Source of the DNA: Pteria penguin
Lineage: Eukaryota; Mollusca; Bivalvia; Pterioida; Pteriidae
Direction of reading: 5' to 3'
Assembly: GCA_035048485.1 (NCBI GenBank)
Contig: CM068590.1
Span: forward strand, 5,580,093-5,644,092
Length of the DNA: 64,000 bases
Part shown: piece by piece, positions 48,550-59,376 of the stretch
How the letters are laid out: every line of letters begins with the position of its first letter
Position numbering within the stretch: position 1 is the first letter of the stretch
The notes under the pieces: model-generated
Databases searched by the model: none
Seen by the model: the letters and a program-made list of their open reading frames with translations, nothing else
Told to the model about the DNA's origin: nothing
Made by a program: the position numbers and the translations under genes

Positions 48550-48604
48550 CATGTTTTTTCATTTATGGAATAAAGTTATGGGTGAATTTTATGGTTTTTT
48601 TCAG

Positions 48605-48804
48605 TTCCGAGTTTTGGATAGGAATGCGCCTATTGGATACATCTTATCCTCCACATTATATTTATGAAACTGGGGAACCAGCCAATTATGCTGTTTGGGC
48701 ACGAGGTGAACCAAATGACAAGGACACTGATCGATGCGTTAGGATAAAAGATGGAGCTTTCAAAACAATGAAATGCAACAGAGACTACTCCTTCATGTGT
48801 CAAA
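48605..48804 (+). CDS. Gene D exon 3: CTLD C-terminal half
   Basis: Acceptor TTTCAG. Encodes EFWIGMRL, YETGEPANYAVW, GEPNDKDTDRCVRI and YSFMCQ. The donor is GTTCTT, poor compared with GTACGT and GTATGT in the paralogues. Confidence 0.87.
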
Positions 48805-49611
48805 GTTCTTGTCTATTAATTATAACTACTTTTAGAGCCACATCTTTATTGATATAAGATACGGGCACATTTAAGCATTTTTAACAATAGTATTGTACAA
48901 TAAGAATCCAATTTTATCCAACCCCCCCCCCCCCCCCAAAAAAAAAAAACCAACCAAACATGATTAAAAGAACGTTTAAAAATAATAAGAAAAGTGTCTT
49001 CATAAGCTCCTGATCTCTTTGTTAAGGTGGGCATTAGGCAGTATTTGTAGTATGTGTAAATGAAGGTTTTGGTTTTCATGTAAATCTACAATTTTAAGGT
49101 TATTTTTTATCAATTTAGTTTTTTATAATAATTACAATTTGGAAAACCAAGTAAAAAGGTATTTGTTAGTCTCGTTAAGGAAAACTTGAAGAAATAAAAA
49201 CAACAGTCAAATATATTCGAGCCCTTAAACTTTATCAAGTCGAATTTTACATCGACAAGGTTAGGAAAGTCCTGTGTCTGCCAGCGATATACCTTGGTAC
49301 CAGTAAAACCGAAATGACTATAGTGTATCGGCATCTACTATGCAGGTTTCTTGTCTTTCGTTTTAGACAAAAACATAAAAAAAAAACTAAAAACAACAAC
49401 AACAACAACAACAAAAAACCCAAAACAAATAAAAAACCAAAAAAAAAAAAAAAACCACTCGAAGATCCATTCCAAGGTAGAATTGGTCCGTAAATATCCA
49501 TTAATGCTTCTAGTGTGTCCGCTGCGCATATTACTTTTCTCATTCTATCTCATTAGACTTTTGACATCATCACATATAAGTCTGAACTAACTAAATGTAT
49601 TTTTATCGTAG
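48805..49611. other. Gene D intron 3
   Basis: Contains a C17/A11 run (about 48921-48949) and an A-rich (ACA)n/(AAC)n stretch (about 49373-49457). No gene. Confidence 0.6.
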
Positions 49612-50015
49612 AGATTAAAGAGGAGCTGACCTATTTACAGACTACAAACTCAACGACAACTACATCTGGTCCTGCCTTTTATACAATACCTCGAGACACA
49701 ACAACATATGGCAACGATGTCACGACACATGAAAGACCATCTACTTCTTTCACTTATGCCACAAGGAAACCTACAAATAATCAAACGATTCCTTTGCTGG
49801 AAAAAAGATTGGAAGATATTAGAAACATCTTAACCATCGATAAAAAATCGTTAACCCTAACTCAAATGCGGCTGGTCTGCGCTACGGACAATCGTACCTC
49901 CTCCTACTCCATAGGCATGATGGGTTCCTCCATTATTATCATAGTAATGTCTATGCTGATTATTGGAGATGTTCTGAAAGTGCTTCTCTGGATAAAAGAG
50001 AATGTCGTTTACTAA
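49612..50015 (+). CDS. Gene D exon 4: stalk, membrane span, tail
   Basis: Acceptor CGTAG, TAA stop at 50013-50015. Thr-rich stalk, then LEKRLEDIRNILTIDK, RLVCATDNRTSSYS, span and tail. 404 bases, four codons longer than genes B and C. Confidence 0.9.
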
Positions 50016-50949
50016 TAAACTGGTGGTTTAATAGTGAAATGAATAATCAAGGTTGATAATGAGTAGTGATTGATATTTTGGTTACTTATGTACTTCTTTT
50101 CTTATTTGCTGTTGACTATTCGAGCAGGAAATACTTTTCTCGCGAACATTAAATCAACATATTAGCCAAGGAGAGATGTCAGTAAGAGGCTTCATCTACT
50201 AAGAGCAAGATACACAGTGTTGGTAGCAAAAGCAAAAGAGGAGAGAAATACTGCGTTCAAATGTGTAATTTGTAATGTGCTTACTCCCAATCATATCATG
50301 GTATATATGATCTATATTTTTTTATATTGATAATCATTTTCGTTTAGTGTAAAAGTTCAAATATATTCTACTTCAATAACAAATGGCTAATTTTGCATCA
50401 GTATAAGTTTTATAACTGTGTATTTGATGTCTATAAAAAAATTGCATTGTACCATTAATATTACTTTTCTTCTTCTTCTTCTTATTATTATTATTATTAT
50501 TATGGAATTGTCGTCGCCATATGGGTGAAATATACCCGGCGCGTTGTAAAACAATAATATATCTATCTATCTATCTTTTATAGAATGTTATATTCACTGC
50601 ATAACACTCAAATATTTTTGTTATGTTATTTTTTTGCTTATTATAATTAATAGTTTTTATCAATATGGCATATTTTTTCATACGACTGAATTTGATGTGT
50701 TCTTCCTTTCTTGTTGATTCGCATACTGAAATGTGATTGCAAGCTATTAAACGAGCATGTTCCTGCCAAGAGGGACCATCCGCACGCATTGGCCAACGAA
50801 AGCATCATAAAAAAATTCCTCGGCAACAAACTCAGTCTAAGGACTTATAAGATATAAAGCTGTTATATAAGTATTTACAGGTGTAGCTGTTTTACTTTCA
50901 TTTTCAATAAAAGTAAAATGTTGTGAGACTTAAAGTTCCACCAGTTCGC
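50016..50949. other. Gene D downstream flank
   Basis: AT-rich with a (TTC)n(TTA)n tract at about 50466-50503. An AATAAA overlaps the stop codon; no clearer polyadenylation signal seen. Confidence 0.4.
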
Positions 50950-51210
50950 TTTTATTCTTATAAAGTGGGTAGGTGGGCGCTAGTAAACCGGTTCACCACA
51001 ACAATTGAGTGACGTTTGTTACTTCAATTGACCATCCTAAGTCGGTATCGTAACCGCAGCACAATCGAATACTTTTGTAATGACGTTCCTTGTATATCCT
51101 TGTATGTGTGCAGGTCCTTGGTGATTTGTACAGCTTTGTCAGATGTCTTCTGTTTTCTATTTCATAACCCACAGATGTACTGTTTGTAATATATGCCCTA
51201 AAATTCACAC
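50950..51210 (-). mobile_element. PLE-2 tail fragment
   Basis: Contains GTAAACCGGTTCACCACAAC and CCTAAGTCGGTATCGTAACC. The - strand reads ERHYKS, LCCGYDTDLG and IEVTNVTQ, homologous in sense to the end of the PLE-2 frame at 6.71-6.80 kb. Confidence 0.7.
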
Positions 51211-51962
51211 CGCCAATACTGTGACAACGTTTGCTATCGAAGTTATCAATCGAATGGAATGTGAATTCTCTAGATGGAAACTAAGAAATTGTAAATTAAA
51301 TTTCCAGATTTAAACGAGGATATCCTGCTTTTGACCTTTTGACTTATCACAGGGCAGAGTGACAGCATGATCTTCTTCCTATTATTATAACCATTGCGGT
51401 AATCCTCTGCAAGTGTAAGAGAGATTATCATAAGCATTTATCTTTTTTTTTTCATTTTTAGCGTGATGGTGAATAAGTTTTCAGATTTTTAATATATATA
51501 TATACACATGAACGTATCAGATCTCGTTCTAAAATATTAAAAGTCACCTTTTATTGATGCCCTATAAAATTGTCATGTTGAAATGTCCACAATAGAAATT
51601 GCATTTTTACATAGAACAAGGTCCGAACAGTTAAACCAAGATACATGAAATTGCATTTAATAATATAATCATAGATATTAATAATTTACAATATTTTCAG
51701 CCATAAACTCAAAGCTGTTCATCATTTGACAGTTGAAAAACTTCATAATCATTCTTTAATGTGTACTATTAGAATTTCTTTTCCAATGATGTTTGCCGTG
51801 CTATAAGGGAAAATCAATCGTATATTCAGGAGTATAGAGGAAATGAAGTTTGATAAATTCGTTGTTCATAATATAAATCGACAAAGGAAAACATTCCTGA
51901 CAGCTGAGAGAATTGTACAAAAAAGGTTTTAATTTACGAAATGATCCCTGTTTTAGGAATAG
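51211..51962. other. Spacer, nothing recognised
   Basis: AT-rich sequence without a domain-bearing frame or repeat I could match. Confidence 0.35.
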
Positions 51963-54553
51963 GAAAGAAAAAAGAGGAGTTACTGGCTCAGTTATGTGGC
52001 AGAAGTCACGATGGAGCTATACAATACATGAATATAAATAATATACTAGCACATATAACACATTACAAAAATATTTCATTGTAGTACAAATACGATACCG
52101 ACTTAGGACGGTTATTTAATTTGACAAAAGCCAAACAAATGGTGTGGTTAACCGGTTTACGGACCCAGCTTCCCACTCACCGTAACAGCAGAACAATCAA
52201 AGGACGTACATTTAAAAATTTATAAATAATCCTCCATGTAAAAAACAAGGGTCAACAGGTATCGCATATAGAGAGGTCATAAAAATATAAACACGTAAGG
52301 TATTGTAAAACACATAATGATATAAAAATATATGCGACATCAACATGATAAACCATGCTCTGCCAGTCTGAAAGAGAGCTAAGACCCTAGATCTGTAGGA
52401 GTCCCGGCTAACAGTCAGAGGGGACGAGGTTCAGGACCATGTCTCCTCTAAAAGAGGTTTGGACAAGGTCTGTCATATAGTCCCCACCGCCCTGTTAGTC
52501 AGCGTGCAACGTTCAAATAAAAGTCTGCATAAGGCTGTAGAGGGGCCAAATACAGGACTTACAGTCTTTTTGATGATCTTAATGTCATATTGTCTATTCA
52601 GGAGACGTTTGACTAATTTCTTTCATGATAAAATAACGTTGTCGGAGCCTTTTACTTTCCTTAGTTTATATACGAGATCACCGTAAAAATTAGGATGGGA
52701 AATTCCATTGGATACATAATGTTGAAAAGAAATATTTCCAAATTTAGATAGCAGTTCTGAAGAATTTGCCGAATGTTTTTCTTAGCTTGTGATATTTGTA
52801 ACCCTGAGTCAAAAGTTTAGTAGTAATTTGTAAATTTCGTTTATGAAAGTCCAAAACATCGGTGCAGCCTCCGACAAATCGAACTAATTGAGATATATAG
52901 ATACCATATGATGGGAGTCGAGGGACATCGCCATCCAAGTAAGGAACATTTACAATAGGAAATCCAAAATCCTCACGTTTATCATAAATATTAGTATATA
53001 TTAGGTGGTTGATAATTTTGATGTTCAAATCTAAGAAAGGTGTAGATTTATCTCAAGTATTAGCTTTATTCAATGTGAGCTCTGGTGGATATATTTGTGA
53101 TATAAATTGTTCGAGTAAATAAAGAATTCAGGGTTGGCGATAACCAAAATATCATCCAGATATCTGCAGGTATTATTAAATTTGTCAATGAGGCCAAAAC
53201 GTTTTGACTTTTCAATAGAAACCATAAAATCCCTCTCATAACAATAAAGAAATAAATCTGCTATCAGAGGCGCGCAGTTAGTACCCATAGGAACCCCAAC
53301 TATTTGTTGATATATCTTGCTATAAAATTGCACAAAAATATTATTCATGAGAAAATCTAGTGCTTTACATAATTCTTTGTAAGTCCAGTACTTATATGAA
53401 GTATATTGCTTGTTGGAAAAGAATCCGGAGTTATTGGAAGTAGATATGTAAGTTTTAGATTCTCTGTGAAAACACCATTGTATAAGAGACAACAACTTGG
53501 TCCTAATCGAATCATGAGGTAGAGATGTATAAAGTTTAGAAAAATCAAATGCAAAAATTTAGTGAAAGAAGTGTGTGTCTATAACTTCATCAGAATTTTT
53601 AATTGACCAAAAGTAATTGATGTTACTATTATGAAATGCGACATCACGATATTTGATGTGATCTTTTATAGCAGTTAGAGCAGACGTAATATGCTTCGAT
53701 AGTACCGTAGTAGAGCAGTGGCTAGAATTATAGAATTAGATATGAAACGTGATTTATATGGACTTTTATGTAGTATTGGCAGCCAATACATGGTTGGTAG
53801 ATCAGATTTATCAGTTGTAATTTTGAAGTCGGATATGGTCATGAGGTGATCGTGCAAGATGCTCTCTTTTGAGGTAGGGCTTTCCACATGTGTATGAGTA
53901 GAGTTTAATTCGTTTTTAACCACTTCAGTATAATATCGTTTTCAAACAACTATTATGTTATTACCTGCTTTATCAGCAGGAACAAAGACATATTTAGCAT
54001 GTAAGTCAGCTATCTTCTTTTTAATAGAATTTGCCGTCAATGTATTAGGCTGTTGAAATAAATGCGGATTTTCCGTAAAGTTCTTAATACGGATATCGAC
54101 AATTCTTTAATACTCGTATTTCCAATCATTAAGAGCATGAACCTTTTCCTGTTGTTTTTTACACCAACGTTTACAATATGTAGTTGAAGCATCTTCTATA
54201 ACGTCACGGCATTTATTGAAATATATCATATGAAATATATATGGACGGTAACCTATATTAAGGTCCTTTTCCGAAAAGGGTACGCAATTTCTTGTGCGAA
54301 ATACAGTTTAGGTCACCAGTAATAACATGACCTGCCGGTTTATAAACATATTTAGAATGTTCACAAGAACACGACGAAGTAATAGAGTCTGAAACATTAG
54401 GGTTAGATGCAACTTTATCATAATTTAAAATAAGATTTCTTATAGGAGTTTTGTACTGGTAACAAATAACTGGAGGTTCTAAATTCTGAAAATATTGGGG
54501 GATTTTAGATGTGACTCTGTCATCACGGAAAATATTAGAAATGTTAAGTAGAT
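51963..54553 (-). pseudogene. Naiad-like PLE copy B, 3' portion
   Basis: Continues (- strand) from 59377 after the LTR element. CxC linker CSC (54363-54371), YKPAGHVITGDLNC, ADKAGNNIIVV, LPTMYW, GVPMGTNCAPL, CRYLDDILVI and YLDGDVPRLPSYGIYIS. It keeps the catalytic YLDD. In-frame TGAs at 53942 (at a position that is Cys in PLE-2), 53053, 52473 and 52431. Private damage includes a TAA at about 54258 and frameshifts near 53730 and 53520. The 3' end (- strand) is CCTC...CTTTC at 51963. Confidence 0.88.
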
Positions 54554-54725
54554 TGTAATGGTTCTTGTGGTTAGGATGCTGACAAACTCTGAGGGATCCA
54601 GTTTTATAAACACGAGGACACTTAGTGGCGGCAATACTTCTTTTTATTATTCTGACTGTGTGCATGTTCAAGCATACTGTATAACAGACATTTCAACATA
54701 AAACAATTCGTGTTATATTATAACA
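54554..54725 (-). repeat. LTR (3' LTR of the gypsy element)
   Basis: 172 bp, beginning TGTAATGG and ending ATAACA on the + strand. It differs from the other LTR by a handful of substitutions and small indels (about 95% identity by eye), so the insertion is not very recent. Confidence 0.93.
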
Positions 54726-54736
54726 TCTCCCTTTAT
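54726..54736 (-). other. Polypurine tract
   Basis: AAAGGGAGA on the - strand immediately before the 3' LTR, the expected plus-strand primer. Confidence 0.75.
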
Positions 54737-55029
54737 TATAAAATGTGAATGAAATTTACATTTTGAAATAATACCCTTATAATTCAAACAATATGATAAT
54801 GTGTATTACGCCAATTGATTTTTTGAACAAACTGAACATGTAGTTAATCATTGAATAAATTGAGATTAACAAATCAAGTGTTTTTAGTGTTCTCGATTCA
54901 CTATGGAGTGTCTGTAATTTTTCTGCAATAAAGAAATAACATGGTAAACAAACATTAACTGATTAAGTGAAATCATATTGATAAGCTTATCTAGCTTCCA
55001 AGTATAATTAGTGTTGCATGAAATTTGTT
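54737..55029. other. 3' non-coding part of the gypsy element
   Basis: AT-rich stretch between the end of pol and the polypurine tract; no frame. Confidence 0.6.
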
Positions 55030-56208
55030 AAAGATCAAGTTTCTTAGGTGCCTTAATAACTCGGCCTGATCTTGTAATATAGGTTTCTGAAGGGTTAGAA
55101 ATAGGTGGTGCAGGATTTTCTACTGAGCAATCGGTAACTGGAGGGGTAGCATCAATGGGTTGATTAGAAATATTAGTAATTGGGGCATTACTTGTCTGGG
55201 GGTTATCTAGGCATTGAATGTTGGGGGTGTAATTGGTAACCTTATCCCTTGAGCCAATATGACGGTTGTTTCTGCGATACATTGCACCATCTTTGGTTTG
55301 TACAGTACATGACCTTTCAATATTTGAGGTAACAACAATAGCAGGGGTCCATTTCTTGGAATCTTGGAGTGTATTTGGACTCTAACAGGGTCTCCGGATT
55401 TCAAGGGTGGAGATGACCTTGAAGAGCTGTCAAACAAAGTTTTAGATTTGACCTTGTTTTTAAAGATAGAACTATGTACAACATGATGGTCTATGACTTG
55501 GGGTTTCAAAACAGAAGGTAGGGTGGGAAGGTTAGTCCTTAATCTTCTTGACATGAGCAACTGAGAAGGGGAAAAACCAAAGCTAAGGGGTGTCATACGA
55601 TATGCTAAAATAGACATAAAGGGGTTTTGTCCATCATCCCTGAATTTAGTTAGGAGTCTTTTGACAGTCTGTACTGTCCTTTCTGCTAAGCCATTGCTTT
55701 GGGGGTATTTGGGACTAGAGGTGATATGAGTGAAGTTCCATTCCTTTGCAAATTTTTGAAATTCTGAACTAGCGTATTGGGGTCCATTATCAGATACAAC
55801 TCTTTCGGGTATTCCGTATCTGGAGAATGTTTCTTGTAACTTAGAAATGATATTGTGACTTGTGGTGTTTTGTAATTTGAAAATTTCAAACCAACGACTG
55901 TAATAATCAACAATCAAGATATAATCATGTTCATTCCAATGGAAAAGAGCAGTGGCGACCACTTGCATAGGGTAATCTGGTATATCATGTGGTTTCAGGG
56001 GTTCCTTGGGTTTAGAATTCCTATTGGTAAGGCAAGTATTACATGAGAGTATGATGTCCTTGACCTGCTGAGTGATACCTGGCCAAAATACAGTATCACG
56101 AGCCTTACCTAATGATCTTTCAATTCCTGGGTGTCCTGTATGAAGAATATTAAGCAACTTGGGGCGGAGAGAAACTGGAATAAAAATGCGTTGACCTTTC
56201 ATGACAAT
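55030..56208 (-). pseudogene. int: Integrase
   Basis: Zinc-binding HTGHPG...CNTC (HHCC), core with VDYYSRW, VVSDNGPQY and SNGLAERTVQ: the second Asp and the Glu of the DDE triad are present, but the first reads TALFHW where a D is usual. After KIPRNGP (about 55355) the frame shifts: the C-terminal region (YRRNNRHIGS, TRSGRVIKAPKKLDL) runs in another frame to 55030. Integrates the cDNA by family; this copy is inactive. Confidence 0.9.
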
Positions 56209-57630
56209 TTAATCAATAACAGACAACTCTTCTCTAAAATTCCAAAATTCTTTAACAATGTGGGGACATTGAGAAAATGAGTCTGGCCAACCATTAAGGA
56301 TAATACTAGAGAAAGCAGCAAGCTGAGGGTCATTCATGGTTTCGGTTCGAATCTCTTCTAATCGGATATTGCTTATAGGTAGGCTAGTAGTTACCATATG
56401 GACTTGTGCGTCAAGATCGCAGGACAATGAGGGTAATGTGCCAGGTAAGAAATTTCTGGACAAAGTGTCCGCGACAGGTATGTCTTTGCCTGGAACATGA
56501 ACTAATTTGAGATTATACTTTTGAAGTAAGAGTATCATTTGCTGTAATCTAGCAGGTGCGGAGTGAATAGATTTCTGCATGATAGCGACTAGGGGTTTAT
56601 GGTCTGTCTGTACAATGATGTCTTTACCATAAATATATTGGTGAAAGTGTCGACAGCCAAAAACAATTGCATACATTTCTTTCTCAATTTGTGCGTAATT
56701 GATTTCTATTTGAGTAAGTGCCTTTGAGGCATATGATACAGGCTTTCCTTCCTGTAGGAGAGTAGCTCCAAGCCCATGCTTTGATGCATCTACTTGTAAT
56801 GTGATTTCCTTCTTGGGGTCAAAGTACATGAGTACAGGGCCTGGTGACCTTGTGAGTATGGCCTTGACCTTATTTAAAGCTTCCTCTTGGGGTGAATCCC
56901 AGATAAATACAGACTTTGATGATAGTAACTGTCTCATGCGGGAGGTTACTTCAGAGAGATTTGTGGCAAATTTTGTAAGGTATGTTATCATGCCTAAGAG
57001 GGTCTCTAACTCACTACGATTGGTTGGCGAGTGCATTTCTTCTATCGCTCTGACATTTTTAGGGTCTGGTTTGAGACTTCGATTAGAAATTATGTGATCA
57101 AAATATGCCACTTCAGTTTGGCCTACATCAAGCTTTTCGTAGTTCAGCTTGATACCACGTTCTCTAGAGCGCTGGAGAGTAGTAAGAAGGTTAAGATCGT
57201 GCTCCTCTCTTGTCTTACCATAAATCAAGAGGTCGTCAACGAGAGCTCCAACACCTGGTAGGTCATTGAAACATTCGTCCATTTTACGTTGGAACTCATC
57301 TTGAGATGACTTTAAACCAAAAGGTAATCTCAGAAATCTATATCGGCCATAAGGGGTATTGAAAGTGGTAAGAAAACTTGAGTCTTCAGTAAGCTTGAGG
57401 GTCCAATATCCGCTACGCGCATCCAACTTTGTGAAGTATTTTGCTTCAGACAGTTGGGGTAACACATCATTAAGTGTTTTCATGGGGTAATGTGGTCGAC
57501 GGATAGCCTTATTTAGGTCTCGAGGGTCCAAACATATGCGTAAGGAGCCATTTGGCTTTTCAACTGTGACAAGCGAGTTTACACATGGTGTAGGGGTTTC
57601 AACCTTAGTGATAACCTTAAGTTCCTCCAT
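56209..57630 (-). pseudogene. pol: Reverse transcriptase and RNase H
   Basis: From MEELKVITKVETPTP: EKPNGSLRICLDPRDLN, YFTKLDARSGYW (motif A), LPFGLKSS, ALVDDLLIYG (catalytic VDD), then RNase H with LQVDASKHGLGA, KEMYAIVFGC and VQTDHKPL (D, E, D acids present). The frame is open until TAA at 56209-56211, after which the integrase continues in the same frame, so the stop is a point break inside pol. By family this is reverse transcription in the capsid. The bases upstream of MEELK in this frame are the other side of the inversion, not native coding sequence. Confidence 0.93.
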
Positions 57631-57636
57631 CCTATC

Positions 57637-58131
57637 CGGGTATGGAGGCTCCCCTATAAAATCTGTTGGTATATGTACTCTGAATGTTAATTGCAAAGGT
57701 CAAACGGTAGACACAGAGTTTCATGTTGTTGAAAGTAATGTAAGAGGTAGGAAACCACCCCCTATTCTTGGTCTTAAGTCATGTCTTGATCTTGGTCTTG
57801 TCAAGTTTATAGACTCAGTAAATTAAAAACCCTCTAACCAGAAACCCCTTGAGAAAGATTCTATCTTGAAAGAGTACAAGGATGTATTCACAGGTATTGG
57901 TTTGTTCCCAGGTGAGGTAAACATTGATTTGGACCCTTCCATTCAGCCAGTCATTCACCCCCCTCGCCGTGTACCCCATGTGATATCTGAGAAATTAAAA
58001 GTAGAACTTGATAGGTGAAAGGACGAACGAAGCGCTGTGACATCAGTCTTAACTTTGTCATATACATCAATAGGCAATACGTTCACTTGCGAACCAGTAT
58101 CAAGTTTACAATCTAGTTTACAATCTGATAT
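57637..58131. pseudogene. pro: Protease / RT N-terminus, partly inverted
   Basis: The - strand part (58016-58131) has the aspartic protease active site LDTGSQVNVLP. The next segment, 57637-58009, is flipped: on the + strand it reads YGGSPIKSVG, PILGLKSCLDLG (protease flap/C-terminal ILG) and EYKDVFTGIG, PPRRVPH (RT lead-in). A 6-bp inverted repeat CCTATC/GATAGG (57631-57636, 58010-58015) marks the breakpoints. A short tandem duplication (CKLDCKLD) precedes the active site. Confidence 0.88.
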
Positions 58132-59175
58132 TTACAAAGTGACAAAAGCTTCATTATTTTTAACATAGTTGCTAGAAATACAATCTATAAAGAAATAATT
58201 TCCATCTGAATGTACAGGTAAGTGATAGCTATGATTAACAATATGTGACTGATTTACACTTGACATTTGACATGTGACATTCATCATTTTCATGATCATC
58301 ATACACATATGATTCTTCACAAATTTCACTGACATTATGACTTCTACACATTTTTGCAAAATGATTATAACATTTACACTTGCTACACTGCTTTCCTCTG
58401 GCAGGACACGGTGCACTACGTGTGTGCGAAAAACCACAACTTCCACATATTCTTTGACTTGAATTGCCTTTCTGGTTATTTGGTTCCTCTTTCTTAGGAG
58501 TTGCGCGATCACCCGGATTTTGACTAGCGGAACTGTTAGCAGCTCGTCCTCTGCCACGTCATGATGTATTACCACGCCTACGGGGTCTTGTACGTAGTGT
58601 ACTTCCTGTTGAGGTTGCGATATAGCCGTTGCAGGTGTACCCATAGTTTTGAGTTGTTGTTGCGAGAACTCGAAGTTTTGAGCAATTTGGATACATTTAG
58701 TCAGTGTCAAACTTGCGCCTTCATTTATCAGCTTCTCCCTTACTTTAGCAGAGTTGGTGTCAAATACAATCCTGTCTCTGATCATTTCATCTTCGGCTGC
58801 GCCAAATGCACAATCCTTGGCTAGCAATCTAAGTTTTGTAACGTATTGTTCTATAGGATTAGCATTCTGGACTTCATTGTTGAATTTATAACGTGAGAAT
58901 ACTGGGTTCTGTTTCGGCTCAACGTATTCTTTGAATTTATTGTAATGGGTAGTTAGTGACTTACTTTCTTCTTCGGTGAGTGTCCATGTATTAAAGACAT
59001 CTCTTCCTTTTATGCCAACCCATAGAAGTAGGTAATTAATTTTCTCCTCTTCGTTTTTGCCAGCGAGTGGCCCGCCAAAAATGAGATCGACATGTTGATG
59101 GAATATTTTCCAAGCTTCTGGCAGATTGTCTGCCTCCCAATCCATGATTGGTTGAGGTATCCCGGTCAGATTCAT
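58132..59175 (-). pseudogene. gag: gag region (frameshifted)
   Basis: Opens MNLTGIPQPIMDWEADNLPE with a capsid-like core (EEKINYLLLWVG, QNPVFSRYKF, YVTKLRLLAKDC) through about 200 residues. From about 58.59 kb the frame runs out of phase: the nucleocapsid zinc knuckles (CGSCGFSH, then CSKCKCYNHFAKMC) lie in another frame at about 58330-58440, with a TGA upstream. The last 40 codons return to the protease frame and stop at TAA 58132. Capsid assembly role by family. The frameshift is most simply a mutation; the second frame change could reflect native gag-pro frameshifting. Confidence 0.85.
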
Positions 59176-59197
59176 GTTTATCTACTTGAAAATTTAT

Positions 59198-59208
59198 TTC
59201 TGACACCA
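59198..59208 (-). other. Primer-binding site
   Basis: The - strand reads TGGTGTCAGAA directly after the 5' LTR: TGG pairs with tRNA CCA, and the sequence suits a Leu-type tRNA 3' end (by analogy with other Ty3/gypsy elements). Confidence 0.75.
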
Positions 59209-59376
59209 TGTAATGGTTCTTGTGGTTAGGATGCTGACAAACTCTGATTCAGTTTAATAAACATGAGGACACTTAGTGGCGGCATTACTTCTTTTTATTA
59301 TTCTGACTGTACGCATGTTCAAGCATACTGTATAACAGACATTTCAACATAAAACAATTCGTGTTATATTATAACA
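59209..59376 (-). repeat. LTR (5' LTR of the gypsy element)
   Basis: 168 bp partner of the LTR at 54554. On the - strand it contains AATAAA (within AATAATAAAAAG), a likely polyadenylation signal. Confidence 0.93.

Larger units (their letters stand above)
44784..50015 (+). other. Gene D locus: type I membrane C-type lectin, paralogue 3
   Basis: Four exons (44784-44853, 47736-47871, 48605-48804, 49612-50015), intron phases 1, 2, 1, open frame of 269 aa. Plan as in genes B and C; span SIGMMGSSIIIIVMSMLIIG, tail DVLKVLLWIKENVVY. The CTLD has EPN but FKT in place of WND. The stalk is longer and very Thr-rich (TTNSTTTTSG, RDTTTYG). Intron 1 is 2.9 kb and contains a TIR element, a PLE-3 relic and Naiad copy C; intron 2 holds a PLE-2 tail and a 30-bp minisatellite. 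The exon 3 donor (GTTCTT) is weak, so splicing efficiency may be reduced. Cell-surface recognition role inferred. Confidence 0.87.
54554..59376 (-). mobile_element. Ty3/gypsy-type LTR retrotransposon, defective
   Basis: A 4.8-kb element on the - strand with LTRs at 59209-59376 (5') and 54554-54725 (3'), a TGGTGTCAGAA primer-binding site and a purine tract. Coding order: gag, zinc knuckles, protease, RT, RNase H, integrase. It is inserted in Naiad copy B with target duplication TAGAT at 54549-54553 and 59377-59381. Gag carries a frameshift and a stop; pro/RT is split by an inversion; pol has an in-frame TAA (56209-56211) and a frameshift near 55355. Pol order (RT-RH before IN) places it in Ty3/gypsy (Metaviridae). 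Not functional as it stands. Confidence 0.93.

Noticed and set aside
57536..57826. A + strand frame with protease-like YGGSPIKSVG
   Set aside because: It is not a separate gene: it starts in the reverse strand of RT and runs into the inverted segment of the LTR element.
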